Shown: piece by piece, positions 41,652 to 50,063 of the stretch | Layout: each line of letters opens with the position of its first letter | Numbering within the stretch: the first letter of the stretch is position 1 | Source: Solirubrobacteraceae bacterium | GTDB taxonomy: Bacteria; Actinomycetota; Thermoleophilia; Solirubrobacterales; Solirubrobacteraceae | Assembly (NCBI GenBank): GCA_024711025.1 | Contig: JANJTP010000017.1 | Span: forward strand, 1 to 63,709 | DNA: 63,709 bases | Reading direction: 5' to 3' | The notes under the pieces: generated by a model | Told to the model about the DNA's origin: nothing | Seen by the model: the letters and a program-made list of their open reading frames with translations, nothing else | The model's database searches: none | Translations under genes and position numbers: made by a program

Positions 41652-43067
41652 TCACGCTGCGCAGCAGGAGAGCCTGCGGGGGTCTCGGGTGAACGCCCGA
41701 GCCGCGAGCTGGATCGCCTCGCCGATCGTGAGATACGGGTCCCAGTCAGCCGCCATGTCCGCAACCGTCCGACGCGCCTCGATCGCGTATACGCCTGCGA
41801 GAATGGCGTCGCCGGCGCCGGCGGCGAGCAGGTGCACGCCGACCACCCGGCCGGTCGCCCGCTCGGCGACGAGCTTCACCACGCCGCGGGTATCGCGGCT
41901 CACTATCGCGCGGGGCACGTAGTCCAGGCTCAGCACGCGGCACGCGCAGTCCAGCCCGCGCTCCAGCGCCTGCGCTTCGGTGAGGCCCGCCGAGGCGATG
42001 GCCGGGGCGATGAACGTGATGCGCGGCAGCGCCGAGTAGTCGATGCGCCGCGCGGCTCCCTCGAAGGCGTTCTCTACCGCCAGCGCGCCCTGCCTGGCGG
42101 CCACGTACACGAACTGCGGATGGCCCGTGACGTCGCCCGCCGCCCATATGCGCGGGTTGCCGGTGCTCATGTCGTCATCCACGGCGACTTCGCCGCGCGG
42201 ACCGATCTGCACGCCGACGCCGTCCAGTCGCAGGTCATCGGTTCGCGGCCGCCGCCCGGCGGCGATCAGCAGCTGCTCGGCACGGAACTCGCGATCGCTC
42301 GCGAGAACGACGACGATCTGTGGCCCTTCCCGGTGGACCGCGACCGGTTGGGCGTCCTCGATGACGTCGATCCCATCCGCGGCGAAGACGTCGCGAACGC
42401 CCGCGGCGATCTCCGGCTCCTCATGGCGCGCCAGCTTCGACCGCGCGAGCACCGTCACCCGGGTTCCGAGGTGCGCGAAGAGCTGGGCCATCTCCATCGC
42501 GACGTAGCCGCCGCCGAGGACGAGCATCGACGCCGGCAGGCGCTCGAGCTCCATCGCCGTCGCCGACGTCAGGAAGCCTCTCTCGGCCAGGCCGGGAACA
42601 TCCGGGATGTAGGGCTCGGACCCCGTCGCCACGAGGTAGTGCTCGGCCTCGATGCGCCGGCGATCGGCCTCGATCGCCGGCCCCTCGACGAAGCTGGCGC
42701 GGCCTGCTACGAGCTCGATGCCGTACTCCTCGGCGAGGTCGACGTACTTCTCCCGGCGCAGACGCCCGACGATCTCGCGCTTGCCGGCGATCAGGGCCGC
42801 GAAGTCGACTGGGCCGCCCGCCCCGACGCCGATGCCGGGGAATCGACCGTCGGTCTGGCAATGCCGCGCCTGGGCGGCTGCGAGCAGCGCCTTGGATGGG
42901 ATGCAGCCGACGTTGACGCAGGTCCCGCCGACGATCCCGCCCTCGAGCATGACCACGCTCAGATCCCGATCGCGAGCAGCGATCGCTGCCGCGAACGCGC
43001 CCGCCCCCGAGCCGATGACCGCGAGGTCGTGCCTTGATCGCCGAGAGATGCCCAGATCGTTGCTCAC
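41652..43067 (-). CDS. merA: Second mercuric reductase (MerA paralogue)
   Basis: A 471-residue flavoprotein, roughly three quarters identical by eye to the MerA at 25657-27048. Redox pair Cys50/Cys55 in GGTCVNVGCIPSK, C-terminal Cys468-Cys469 (RLSCCAA), FAD motif VIGSGAGAFAAAIAA. No HMA domain. It lacks an adjacent ArsR/MerR regulator or Hg transporter, unlike the first copy. Two chromosomal copies 15 kb apart suggest duplication or separate acquisition; base composition matches the surroundings. Function: NADPH-dependent reduction of Hg(II). Confidence 0.94.
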   Translation of the reverse strand: MSNDLGISRRSRHDLAVIGSGAGAFAAAIAARDRDLSVVMLEGGIVGGTCVNVGCIPSKALLAAAQARHCQTDGRFPGIGVGAGGPVDFAALIAGKREIVGRLRREKYVDLAEEYGIELVAGRASFVEGPAIEADRRRIEAEHYLVATGSEPYIPDVPGLAERGFLTSATAMELERLPASMLVLGGGYVAMEMAQLFAHLGTRVTVLARSKLARHEEPEIAAGVRDVFAADGIDVIEDAQPVAVHREGPQIVVVLASDREFRAEQLLIAAGRRPRTDDLRLDGVGVQIGPRGEVAVDDDMSTGNPRIWAAGDVTGHPQFVYVAARQGALAVENAFEGAARRIDYSALPRITFIAPAIASAGLTEAQALERGLDCACRVLSLDYVPRAIVSRDTRGVVKLVAERATGRVVGVHLLAAGAGDAILAGVYAIEARRTVADMAADWDPYLTIGEAIQLAARAFTRDPRRLSCCAA

Positions 43068-43127
43068 GATCGTCCTCCACCTCAGTCGGAGCGGCTCAGC
43101 TCCGGGTGGTCGAAGCGCGCCCAGAGC

Positions 43128-43406
43128 TCACGGGGCGCCCAACAGCGAGCGGCGCTCGCGATACTCCTCCGGCGAGATGTCACCCTCGGCGAGACGGCGA
43201 TCGAGGATCTGCTGCGGCGTCTGTGCCGGCGGCGCCTCCGCCGTGGCGCGCGACTGCGTCTGGCCGGACCGCACGATCCAGTAGACGAGCGCGGCGGCGA
43301 CGATGATCGCGAACGCCATCAGCGCGACCATCGCCCAGCCCCACCCACCGTCCATGTGATCCTCGTAGCCGCGGTACTGCGCGAGAGCTGGCCAGAGCGT
43401 CGCCAT
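43128..43406 (-). CDS. Small membrane protein with SHOCT domain
   Basis: A 92-residue protein. One membrane helix (about 24-44: WAMVALMAFAIIVAAALVYW), a short linker, then a C-terminal SHOCT-like motif ILDRRLAEGDISPEEYRERRSLL. SHOCT helices are thought to mediate oligomer or nucleic-acid contacts; the function here is unknown. The ATG is preceded by AGTAGGAAC. It sits between the second merA and the divergent BlaI gene, and similar proteins are often seen with copper or other metal genes. Confidence 0.82.
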   Translation of the reverse strand: MATLWPALAQYRGYEDHMDGGWGWAMVALMAFAIIVAAALVYWIVRSGQTQSRATAEAPPAQTPQQILDRRLAEGDISPEEYRERRSLLGAP

Positions 43407-43619
43407 GTTCCTACTCCTCGTCGGGGTGAGTCGTCGGCGAATCATTGCGCGGCGCCGATCCCCGGGCGTCGGTGGTTCCCCGTATGCGCGGAGCGGGCGT
43501 AAGGCGGCGCGCGGGTGCTCGACGACCGGCCACGTTCCCTCGGGCCCGCCGAGCGGGCCGGACCGCTCCGCGAGAGGGAACGCCGCAAGCGTCCCCCCTG
43601 CCGTACCCTGGGACCTCCG

Positions 43620-44018
43620 ATGGCACGCGCCGCACCCGTCGCACCGGTCCAAGGCGAGCTCCAAGCCCAGATCCTCGCCGCGCTGTGGCGCTCCGGAGAG
43701 GGCACCGTGGAGCAGGTGCGCGGCGCCTTGCCGCCGCGCTACCGCAGCGCCTACACGACCGTCCAGACCGTGCTCAACAGGCTCGCCGAGCGCGGCCTGC
43801 TCGAGCGCGAGAAGCGTGGCAACGCGCTGGTCTACCGGCCGCGCCTGACGGAGGCCGAGTACCTCAAGCAGTCGATCGAGCACGCCTTGCACGGATCCTC
43901 GGCCGAGGCGCGCCGTGTGGCGCTGGCTCAGCTCATCGGCGAGCTCGACGGCACCGAGCTGCGCGACCTGACGCGCCTGGCGGGAGAGATAGACCGGCGG
44001 AGGTCCGGCTCGCGATGA
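43620..44018 (+). CDS. BlaI/MecI/CopY-family repressor
   Basis: A 132-residue winged-helix repressor: QAQILAALWRSGEGTVEQVR and YTTVQTVLNRLAERGLLERE form the DNA-binding domain, and the C-terminal helix bundle (about 85-130) dimerises. In BlaI/MecI systems a BlaR1/MecR1 M56 metalloprotease relieves repression by proteolysis, and such a protease gene overlaps this one by 4 bp. The ATG at 43620 has no strong ribosome site. Its target is not evident: no beta-lactamase is near. Nearby metal genes are possible targets. Confidence 0.9.
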   Translation: MARAAPVAPVQGELQAQILAALWRSGEGTVEQVRGALPPRYRSAYTTVQTVLNRLAERGLLEREKRGNALVYRPRLTEAEYLKQSIEHALHGSSAEARRVALAQLIGELDGTELRDLTRLAGEIDRRRSGSR

Positions 44019-44965
44019 CCCTCGCGCTCGTCGCGGTGCTGCTCGCCGCGGGGATCGCCGCGCCGCACGTCGTGGACCTGCGCCACGTGCCGGCGGGAAC
44101 CGCCTCGCTGCTGTGGGGAGCGGCGCTCGGCCTGCGGGCCGCTTGCGGCGTGCTGGTCGCCGGTGGCCTCGTGCTGCTGCTGCCGACGACCGCGGTCTTC
44201 CGGGCGCTGACGCACTGGTGCTGGCACACCGCCCTACCGCTGCTCGCCACGCACCTCGGCCTCGACGGCCATCGTCTGGGCGACGCGGTCGTGCTGCTGC
44301 CGGCGGCGCTGCTCGGCGTCTCGGTGATCTCGATCTCCTGGGGCGTGCTGCGCGCCGCTCGTGCCGTCCGGCGGGCTCTTCGCCGCCACGAGCTCGGACG
44401 CGGGCCGCACGACAGCGTGCTCGTCGCGGGCCGCGAGGTCGTGCTGCTGGCGGCCGGCCTGAGTCACCCGCAAGTCGTCGTGTCGACGGGGGCGCTGGCC
44501 ACGCTCGACGACGAGGAGCTGGCGGCCGCACTTGCGCACGAGCGCGGTCACATCGCCCGCCGGCACCGCTGGGTCCTGCTCTACGGCGAGCTCTGCAGGG
44601 CGCTGGGAGTGTTCCTGCCCGGGGGACGCCGTGCGACGCACGAGCTGGCGTTCCACCTGGAGCGGGACGCCGATGCGTGGGCGCTGCGCAGGCGCCACGA
44701 CCCGCTTGCGCTCGCGGGCGCGATCTGCAAGGCGGGCCGCGGCTCTGCCCCCACGCCCGCCCGGATCCATCTCGCGGGCTCCGCGGGCACGCGAGAGCGC
44801 GTCGACGAGCTGATCCACGGGCCGCCGCCACGCGGGCTGCGCCTCACCCTGGCGCGAGCCGGCGCCGCCGCGTCGGTCGCGCTGCTGCTGTCGCTGATCG
44901 TCGCGCTTCCGCTCGCCGCCGCCTCGGTCGCGTCGGCGGCGACCCTGGCCGTCCCCCACTGCTGA
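44015..44965 (+). CDS. M56-family membrane metallopeptidase (BlaR1-like, no sensor domain)
   Basis: A 316-residue membrane protease. About three N-terminal helices, then a cytosolic zinc-protease domain with HERGH (175-179, HExxH type) and the downstream ERDAD providing the third ligand. One C-terminal helix (about 278-302) follows. No penicillin-binding sensor domain follows it, unlike BlaR1, so the signal is unknown. The ATGA overlap with the repressor gene indicates coupled synthesis. Likely cleaves or derepresses the BlaI-type partner. Confidence 0.9.
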   Translation: MTLALVAVLLAAGIAAPHVVDLRHVPAGTASLLWGAALGLRAACGVLVAGGLVLLLPTTAVFRALTHWCWHTALPLLATHLGLDGHRLGDAVVLLPAALLGVSVISISWGVLRAARAVRRALRRHELGRGPHDSVLVAGREVVLLAAGLSHPQVVVSTGALATLDDEELAAALAHERGHIARRHRWVLLYGELCRALGVFLPGGRRATHELAFHLERDADAWALRRRHDPLALAGAICKAGRGSAPTPARIHLAGSAGTRERVDELIHGPPPRGLRLTLARAGAAASVALLLSLIVALPLAAASVASAATLAVPHC

Positions 44966-45090
44966 GCCACAACGCGCCGCCGCGGTCCACAGCCCGGCTC
45001 GGGGTCGTGGACGGATCGCATTCGGCGTCGCGTCCCGTGACGGGCTCGAGATCGCGTCGGCTCCGCCGCGTCTTCGGCCCGTGCCCGGCG

Positions 45091-46074
45091 TCAGCCCGCG
45101 CCCGGCGCCGGCAGGCGGCCGAGCCCGGCCCAGTCGACCGGGCCCGCGATGAGCGTGTGCGAGCCGAGCGGGCGGCCGAGCACATCGCGCACGGCACGGG
45201 CGGCCCCGAGCAGGCGATCGAGGTCGATCCCGGTCTCCAGGCCCATCTCGTGGAGCATCGAGACCAGGTCCTCGGTCGCGATGTTCCCTGTCGCCCCGGC
45301 CGGCACCGGGCAGCCGCCCAGCTCGCCGAAGCTCGACTCGAAGCTCTCGCAGCCGGCGTCGAGCGCCGCCACGACGTTGGCGAGCCCCTGGCCGCGGGTG
45401 TTGTGGAAGTGCGCGGTGAGCTCGATCGTCGAGTCGAGCCGCTCGCCGGCGAGCTCGAAGAAGGCGCCGACCTGGCGTGGATTGGCCATCCCCGTGGTGT
45501 CCCCGAAGCCGACCTCCTCCACGCCGGCCGCCACCAGGCGCTCCGCGATCGCGAGCACGCGCTCCGGGGCGACCCGCCCCTCGTAGGGGCAGCCGAACGC
45601 GACCGAGATGACCCCCTCGCAGCGCAGCCCGGCGCCGCGCGCCCGCGCGAGCACGCGATCGAGCGCTGCGAGCGACTCGTCGACCGAGCGGTTCACGTTC
45701 GCGCGGTTGTGCGACTCGGTCGCCGAAAGGAAGACGTTGACCTCGTCGAACGCGGGGCGCTCGGAGCGCTCCGCGAGCCGCTCGCGCAGCTCGAGCGCGC
45801 GGTCCAGGCCGCGCTCGTTGGGCACGAGCACCGAGACGCTCACGCCGCGCGGCACGTCGACGCGCTCCAGCAGCTCGGCGGCGTCGGCGAGCTGTGGGAT
45901 CACGTCCGGCCGCACGAAGCTCGTCACCTCCAGGCGCTCGAGGCCGGTCCGTGCCAGCAGGTCGACGAGCCGCGCCTTCTCCTCGGTCGGGATGACCTCG
46001 GGCTCGTTCTGGAAGCCGTCCCGCGGGCCGACCTCGCGGATCCGCACCCGGCGCTTCGCTTCGACCGGGCTCAC
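45091..46074 (-). CDS. mvaB: Hydroxymethylglutaryl-CoA lyase
   Basis: A 327-residue TIM-barrel DRE-TIM metallolyase cleaving HMG-CoA to acetyl-CoA and acetoacetate, the last step of leucine breakdown. The barrel start EVGPRDGFQNEP, the ESHN segment (LSATESHNRANVN), GFGDTTGMANP, the metal motif HFHNTRGQGLAN and GGCPVPAGATGNIATEDLV with the active-site Cys are all present. GTG start. Divergent from the F420 operon with an 83-bp gap containing a TATACT -10-like sequence. It is not in an operon with other leucine genes. Confidence 0.93.
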   Translation of the reverse strand: MSPVEAKRRVRIREVGPRDGFQNEPEVIPTEEKARLVDLLARTGLERLEVTSFVRPDVIPQLADAAELLERVDVPRGVSVSVLVPNERGLDRALELRERLAERSERPAFDEVNVFLSATESHNRANVNRSVDESLAALDRVLARARGAGLRCEGVISVAFGCPYEGRVAPERVLAIAERLVAAGVEEVGFGDTTGMANPRQVGAFFELAGERLDSTIELTAHFHNTRGQGLANVVAALDAGCESFESSFGELGGCPVPAGATGNIATEDLVSMLHEMGLETGIDLDRLLGAARAVRDVLGRPLGSHTLIAGPVDWAGLGRLPAPGAG

Positions 46075-46157
46075 GTCGTCCGCCTGCCGCTCGGGCCCGC
46101 GATCCCTGCGAGCCGCACAGCCGACCGCATAGCCTGAAATCTATACTCCGGCGCCAT

Positions 46158-46823
46158 ATGAGCGAGCCCGTCACGATCATCGGAGCGACCGGCGACCTGG
46201 GCTTCGGCCTCGCGGTCCGCTGGGCGCGCGCAGGCATCCCCATCATCATCGGCTCCCGCGCGGCGGATCGCGCGGCCGAGGCCGCCGAGCGCGTCCGCGC
46301 GGTCGTGCCGGACGCCCAGGTCGAGGGTCGTGAGAACGCGGACGCCGCCGCGGCCGCGCCGACCGTCGTCATGTCGGTCCCGTTCGCCGGCCAGGCGGCC
46401 ACCTACAAGGCGATCGCCGGATCGCTGAGCGCCGGCCGGCTCGTGATCGACGCGACCGTCCCGCTCGCCACGGCGATCGGCGGCAAGCCGACCCAGATGA
46501 TCGGCGTCCCGGCCGGCTCGGCGGCGCTGCAGGCGGCCGAGCTCGTGCCCGACGGCGTCGACGTCGTCAGCGCACTGCACACCGTCAGCGCGGCGTCGCT
46601 CACCGACCTCGACCACCGGCTCGACGAGGACGTCCTCGTCTGCGGCGACCGCCGCGACGCGAACGCCGCCGCGATCGCGCTCATCGGCCGGATCGAAGGG
46701 CTGCGCCCGATCGATGCCGGACGGCTTCAGGTTTCGCGCGTCACCGAGTCGCTGACGTCGCTGATGATCTCGATCAACATCCGCCACAAGACGCACGCGG
46801 GCATCCGCATCATCGGCGTCTGA
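46158..46823 (+). CDS. npdG: NADPH-dependent F420 reductase
   Basis: A 221-residue dinucleotide-binding protein that transfers hydride between NADP(H) and coenzyme F420. The N-terminal motif VTIIGATGDLGFGLAVRWA, followed by IIIGSRAADRA for the NADP phosphate, matches the archaeal/actinobacterial Fno/NpdG family. The C-terminal half contains HTVSAASL and a CGD segment typical of the family. First gene of the F420 operon; its stop shares a base with the cofD start. Placement beside the cofactor's own biosynthesis genes strongly supports the assignment. Confidence 0.93.
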   Translation: MSEPVTIIGATGDLGFGLAVRWARAGIPIIIGSRAADRAAEAAERVRAVVPDAQVEGRENADAAAAAPTVVMSVPFAGQAATYKAIAGSLSAGRLVIDATVPLATAIGGKPTQMIGVPAGSAALQAAELVPDGVDVVSALHTVSAASLTDLDHRLDEDVLVCGDRRDANAAAIALIGRIEGLRPIDAGRLQVSRVTESLTSLMISINIRHKTHAGIRIIGV

Positions 46824-47746
46824 TGGCGGCGCCGGTCGTCGTCCTCGCGGGCGGCACGGGCGGCGCGAAGCTGGCCCGCGGAATGCTCGACCTGGTCGGC
46901 GAGGACCTCGTCGTCGTGGCGAACACCGCGGACGACGTCGAGCTCTACGGCGCGCACGTCTCGCCGGATCCCGACCTCGTGACGTTCCGCCTCGCCGGGC
47001 TGCTCGACGAGCGCGGCTGGGGCCTGGAAGGCGACACCTTCGCCGTGATGGACGCGCTGCGCGCCCTCGGCGTCGACGTCTGGTTCAACCTCGGCGACCG
47101 GGACCTCGCCTGGTGCATCGAGCGCCGCCGGCTGCTGGACGGCGGCGACACGCCGACCGCGGCCCACACCGCCCTCGCCCGCGCTGTCGGCGTCGCCGCG
47201 CGCATCCTGCCGATGAGCGACGAGCTGGTGCGGACCCGCGTCCTGGCGCGCGGCGAGTGGACCGGGGTGCAGGAGTTCCTGATCCGCCAGCAGGCCGAGG
47301 GCCCGGTCGACGGCGTCGCCTTCGACGGAATCGCGCAAGCCCGGCCCACGCAGCAGGTGCTCGACGCGATCGCGGCGGCCCGAGCGATCGTGATCGGGCC
47401 CTCCAACCCCGTCATCTCGATCGGCCCGATCTTGGAGCTGGCGGGCATGCGCGAGGCGATCGCCGCGAGCCCGGCGCCGGTCGTCGCGGTCTCGCCGCTC
47501 GTCGGCGGGCGGGTTCTCAAGGGCCCCACCGCCGCGTTCATGGCCTGGGCGGGCCTGCCGCTCGGCGCGGCCGGCATCGCGCGCGCGTACGGCGGGCTGC
47601 TGGACGGCCTGCTGGCCGACGAGGACGCCGGCGTGGCCGAGCCTCGCGTGTCGCTGCTCGACACGCTGATGGCCGACGGACAGGGCTGCCGGCGGGTCGC
47701 CGGCGCGGCGCTCGAGCTGGCCGAACAGGTCGCGGGCGGACGATGA
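46823..47746 (+). CDS. cofD: 2-phospho-L-lactate transferase (CofD/FbiA)
   Basis: A 307-residue enzyme that joins FO to a phospholactate or phosphoenolpyruvate-derived nucleotide, giving F420-0 or dehydro-F420-0. Signature VVVLAGGTGGAKLARGM at 5-21, NTADDVELYG, FNLGDRDL and, further on, IGPSNPVISIGPIL are characteristic of CofD. Start ATG overlaps the npdG stop; the end overlaps cofC by 4 bp. Cytosolic. Confident. Confidence 0.96.
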   Translation: MAAPVVVLAGGTGGAKLARGMLDLVGEDLVVVANTADDVELYGAHVSPDPDLVTFRLAGLLDERGWGLEGDTFAVMDALRALGVDVWFNLGDRDLAWCIERRRLLDGGDTPTAAHTALARAVGVAARILPMSDELVRTRVLARGEWTGVQEFLIRQQAEGPVDGVAFDGIAQARPTQQVLDAIAAARAIVIGPSNPVISIGPILELAGMREAIAASPAPVVAVSPLVGGRVLKGPTAAFMAWAGLPLGAAGIARAYGGLLDGLLADEDAGVAEPRVSLLDTLMADGQGCRRVAGAALELAEQVAGGR

Positions 47747-48405
47747 GCCTCGTCGCGGTCCTGCCGGTGAAGCGCTTCGGGCTGGCCAAGAGCAGGCTCG
47801 GCTACGGCGGCCTGCGGCCGGCCGACCGGCTCGCGCTGGCGACCGGCATGCTGAACGACGTGCTGGAGGCGCTGCGCCGCAGCCGGCGGGTCGACGACAT
47901 CGTCGTCGTGACGAGCGAGCCGGGCGCCGAGGTGCTCGCGCGCTCGTGCGGCGCCCAGTCGATCGCCGACGACCCGAGCGGCGGGCACAACGGCGCCGTC
48001 GCGCTCGGCATCGCGTGGGCGCTCGCCGACGGCGCGCTGCAGGCCCTGGTGCTGCCGGGCGACGCACCGACGCTCGACCCCGCCGAGCTGGACGCGCTGA
48101 TCGACTCGGGCTCGGACGGGCCAGAGGTCGTGATCGTCCCGGACCGCCACGGGACCGGGACGAACGCGCTGCTGCTCTCGCCCCCGGACGTGATCGCGAC
48201 GAGCTTCGGCGAAGGCAGCCGCGAGCGCCATGAGCGCCTGGCGCGCGAGGCCGGGGCGACGGCGACGATCGCGGAGCCGCGCTCGCTCCTGCTCGACGTC
48301 GACACCGCGGACGACCTCGAGGCGCTCACCGCGCGACTCGCGGAGCTTCCGCGCGACGTCGCGCAGTTCACCCGGACCGCGCTCAGCCGCTGCGAGCGCC
48401 GATGA
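47743..48405 (+). CDS. cofC: Phospholactate/PEP guanylyltransferase (CofC/FbiD)
   Basis: A 220-residue GTP-dependent nucleotidyltransferase that makes the activated three-carbon donor for CofD. Motifs: VAVLPVKRFGLAKSRLG for the nucleotide, LVLPGDAPTLDP for metal and base, DRHGTGTNALLLSPPD for the acceptor. In actinobacteria the homologue FbiD uses phosphoenolpyruvate; which acid is used here is not visible. Overlaps of 4 bp on both sides place it in the middle of the F420 operon. Confidence 0.94.
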   Translation: MSLVAVLPVKRFGLAKSRLGYGGLRPADRLALATGMLNDVLEALRRSRRVDDIVVVTSEPGAEVLARSCGAQSIADDPSGGHNGAVALGIAWALADGALQALVLPGDAPTLDPAELDALIDSGSDGPEVVIVPDRHGTGTNALLLSPPDVIATSFGEGSRERHERLAREAGATATIAEPRSLLLDVDTADDLEALTARLAELPRDVAQFTRTALSRCERR

Positions 48406-49142
48406 GCCGCATCGAGGCGGTCGCGCTCGACCCGCTCCCCGAGGTGGCCGCCGGCGACGACCTCGCGTCGCTGCTGCTGGCCGCCGCCGGCGGCGACGTC
48501 GGCGACGGCGACGTGCTCGTGGTCGCGCACAAGGTCGTCTCGAAGGCCGAGGGCGCAGTCGTCGACCTCGACTCGGTCGAGCCCGGTGAGCGGGCTCTGC
48601 AGCTGGCCGCCGATCAGGGGAAGGACGCGCGCCACATACAGGTCGTGCTCGACCAGAGCGCCGAGATCATGCGTGCCGAGCGAGGCGTGCTGATCTGCCG
48701 AACACACCACGGCTTCGTCTGCGCGAACGCGGGCGTCGACGCGTCGAACGCGGGGCGGGCGGAGCGCCTGGTGACGCTCCCCCGCGACCCGGACGCCAGC
48801 GCGCGGGCCCTGCGCGCCGTCCTGCCGGGGCGCCCGGCGGTGGTGATCAGCGACTCGTTCGGCCGGGCATGGCGCCACGGCCAGGTGGACGTGGCGGTGG
48901 GCGTCGCGGGGCTCGCTCCGCTCGAGGACTGGCGCGGGCGCCACGACGCCTGGGGCCGCGAGCTGCACGCGACGTGGATCGCGATCGCCGACCAGGCGGC
49001 CGGCGCGGCCGACCTCGTGCGCGGAAAGGACTCCCGCGTGCCGGCGGTGCGCATCCGCGGGCTCGAGCGCTTCGTGACCGCGGACGACGGGCCCGGCGCC
49101 CAGGCTCTGCTGCGCGGGCGCGACGAGGACCTCTTCACCTGA
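48402..49142 (+). CDS. cofE: F420-0:gamma-glutamyl ligase (CofE), single-domain
   Basis: A 246-residue GTP-dependent ligase that adds gamma-linked glutamates to F420-0. Typical blocks are VVAHKVVSKAEGAVVDL near the N-terminus, RTHHGFVCANAGVDASN and VVISDSFGRAWRHGQVDVAVG. It corresponds only to the N-terminal half of mycobacterial FbiB. The C-terminal nitroreductase-like domain that reduces dehydro-F420-0 is missing, so that activity must be separate or unnecessary. Last gene of the npdG-cofD-cofC-cofE operon. Confidence 0.94.
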   Translation: MSRIEAVALDPLPEVAAGDDLASLLLAAAGGDVGDGDVLVVAHKVVSKAEGAVVDLDSVEPGERALQLAADQGKDARHIQVVLDQSAEIMRAERGVLICRTHHGFVCANAGVDASNAGRAERLVTLPRDPDASARALRAVLPGRPAVVISDSFGRAWRHGQVDVAVGVAGLAPLEDWRGRHDAWGRELHATWIAIADQAAGAADLVRGKDSRVPAVRIRGLERFVTADDGPGAQALLRGRDEDLFT

Positions 49143-49280
49143 CGGCGACGGCGCGGCGCGACGCGAGAGCCCAGACGGCCCGAACGCCGACCGGGCGACT
49201 CGGGCCCCCGCGGCGGCGACCGCGCTCGGTCCACGGCTCGACGGCCGCGGGGACGCGCCACTCGGTGGCGGCTGCTAGCT

Positions 49281-49305
49281 TTTTGCACATCGCCGATGTG
49301 CAAAA
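49281..49305. promoter_or_regulatory. 25-bp perfect inverted repeat before the RIC gene
   Basis: TTTTGCACATC (49281-49291), GCC, GATGTGCAAAA (49295-49305): 11-bp perfect arms, 32 bp before the RIC-protein ATG. AT-rich and symmetrical in a GC-rich region, it looks like an operator for a dimeric regulator, plausibly nitric-oxide or redox responsive given the gene. Confidence 0.7.
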
Positions 49306-49336
49306 GCTTCATCACGCCACCCCGAAAGGACATCCG

Positions 49337-50044
49337 ATGAGCGCGCCCGAGACATCACGCACGCTGGGAGAGCTCGTCACCGAGGATCCCGGAGCGGCCA
49401 AGCTGTTCGAGCGCCTGGGCCTCGACTTCTGCTGCGGCGGCCGTCAGACGCTCGCCGAGGCCTGCGACCAGCGGGGGCTCGACGCCGCCACGGTGAGCGC
49501 GTTGCTGGCCGCGCAGCGCAGCGATCCCGACGGGCCACCGGTCGAGGAGCACGATGTCGCCCGGGCCTCGATCACCGAACTCTGCGACCACATCGTGAGC
49601 AGCCATCACGAGCGGATGCGCAGCGAGCTCCCGGCGGTCTCCGAGCTGGCGGGGACGGTCGTCCGCGTCCACGGCTCCGACCACCCCGAGCTGCTCGACC
49701 TCCAGCGGACGTTCGAGGGCATGCGGCAAGAGCTCGAGGAGCACATGCGCGTCGAGGAGGACCTCCTCTTCCCCGCCTGCCGCTCCCTCGATGCCGGGGA
49801 CGACGCCGCGCGGCTCGGCGACGATGTCGTCTCACTGCTCGAGGACGAGCACGCGGCGGTCGGCAACGCCCTCGCCGCGCTGCGCGAGCTGAGCGGCGGC
49901 TACGACGCCGACGCCGCGTTCTGCAACACCCACCGCCGGCTGCTGCGCTCGATGCACGAGCTCGAGATCGACCTGCACCAGCACATCCACGAGGAGAACA
50001 ACGTGCTTTTCGGCCGGGTGCGCGACAGGTTGGCCGTTCGCTGA
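49337..50044 (+). CDS. ric: Iron-sulfur cluster repair di-iron protein (RIC/YtfE family)
   Basis: A 235-residue protein repairing Fe-S clusters damaged by nitric oxide or oxidants. The N-terminal ScdA-like segment (about 9-60) has LGLDFCCGGRQTLAEAC. The hemerythrin-like four-helix domain follows with metal ligands His and Glu in HIVSSHHERM, EEHMRVEEDLLFP, EDEHAAVGN and HIHEENNVLF. The ATG is preceded by GAAAGGA. It stands alone after the F420 operon with a strong inverted repeat in its promoter. Confidence 0.93.
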   Translation: MSAPETSRTLGELVTEDPGAAKLFERLGLDFCCGGRQTLAEACDQRGLDAATVSALLAAQRSDPDGPPVEEHDVARASITELCDHIVSSHHERMRSELPAVSELAGTVVRVHGSDHPELLDLQRTFEGMRQELEEHMRVEEDLLFPACRSLDAGDDAARLGDDVVSLLEDEHAAVGNALAALRELSGGYDADAAFCNTHRRLLRSMHELEIDLHQHIHEENNVLFGRVRDRLAVR

Positions 50045-50063
50045 GCCTGCCGGGCGACCGGCC

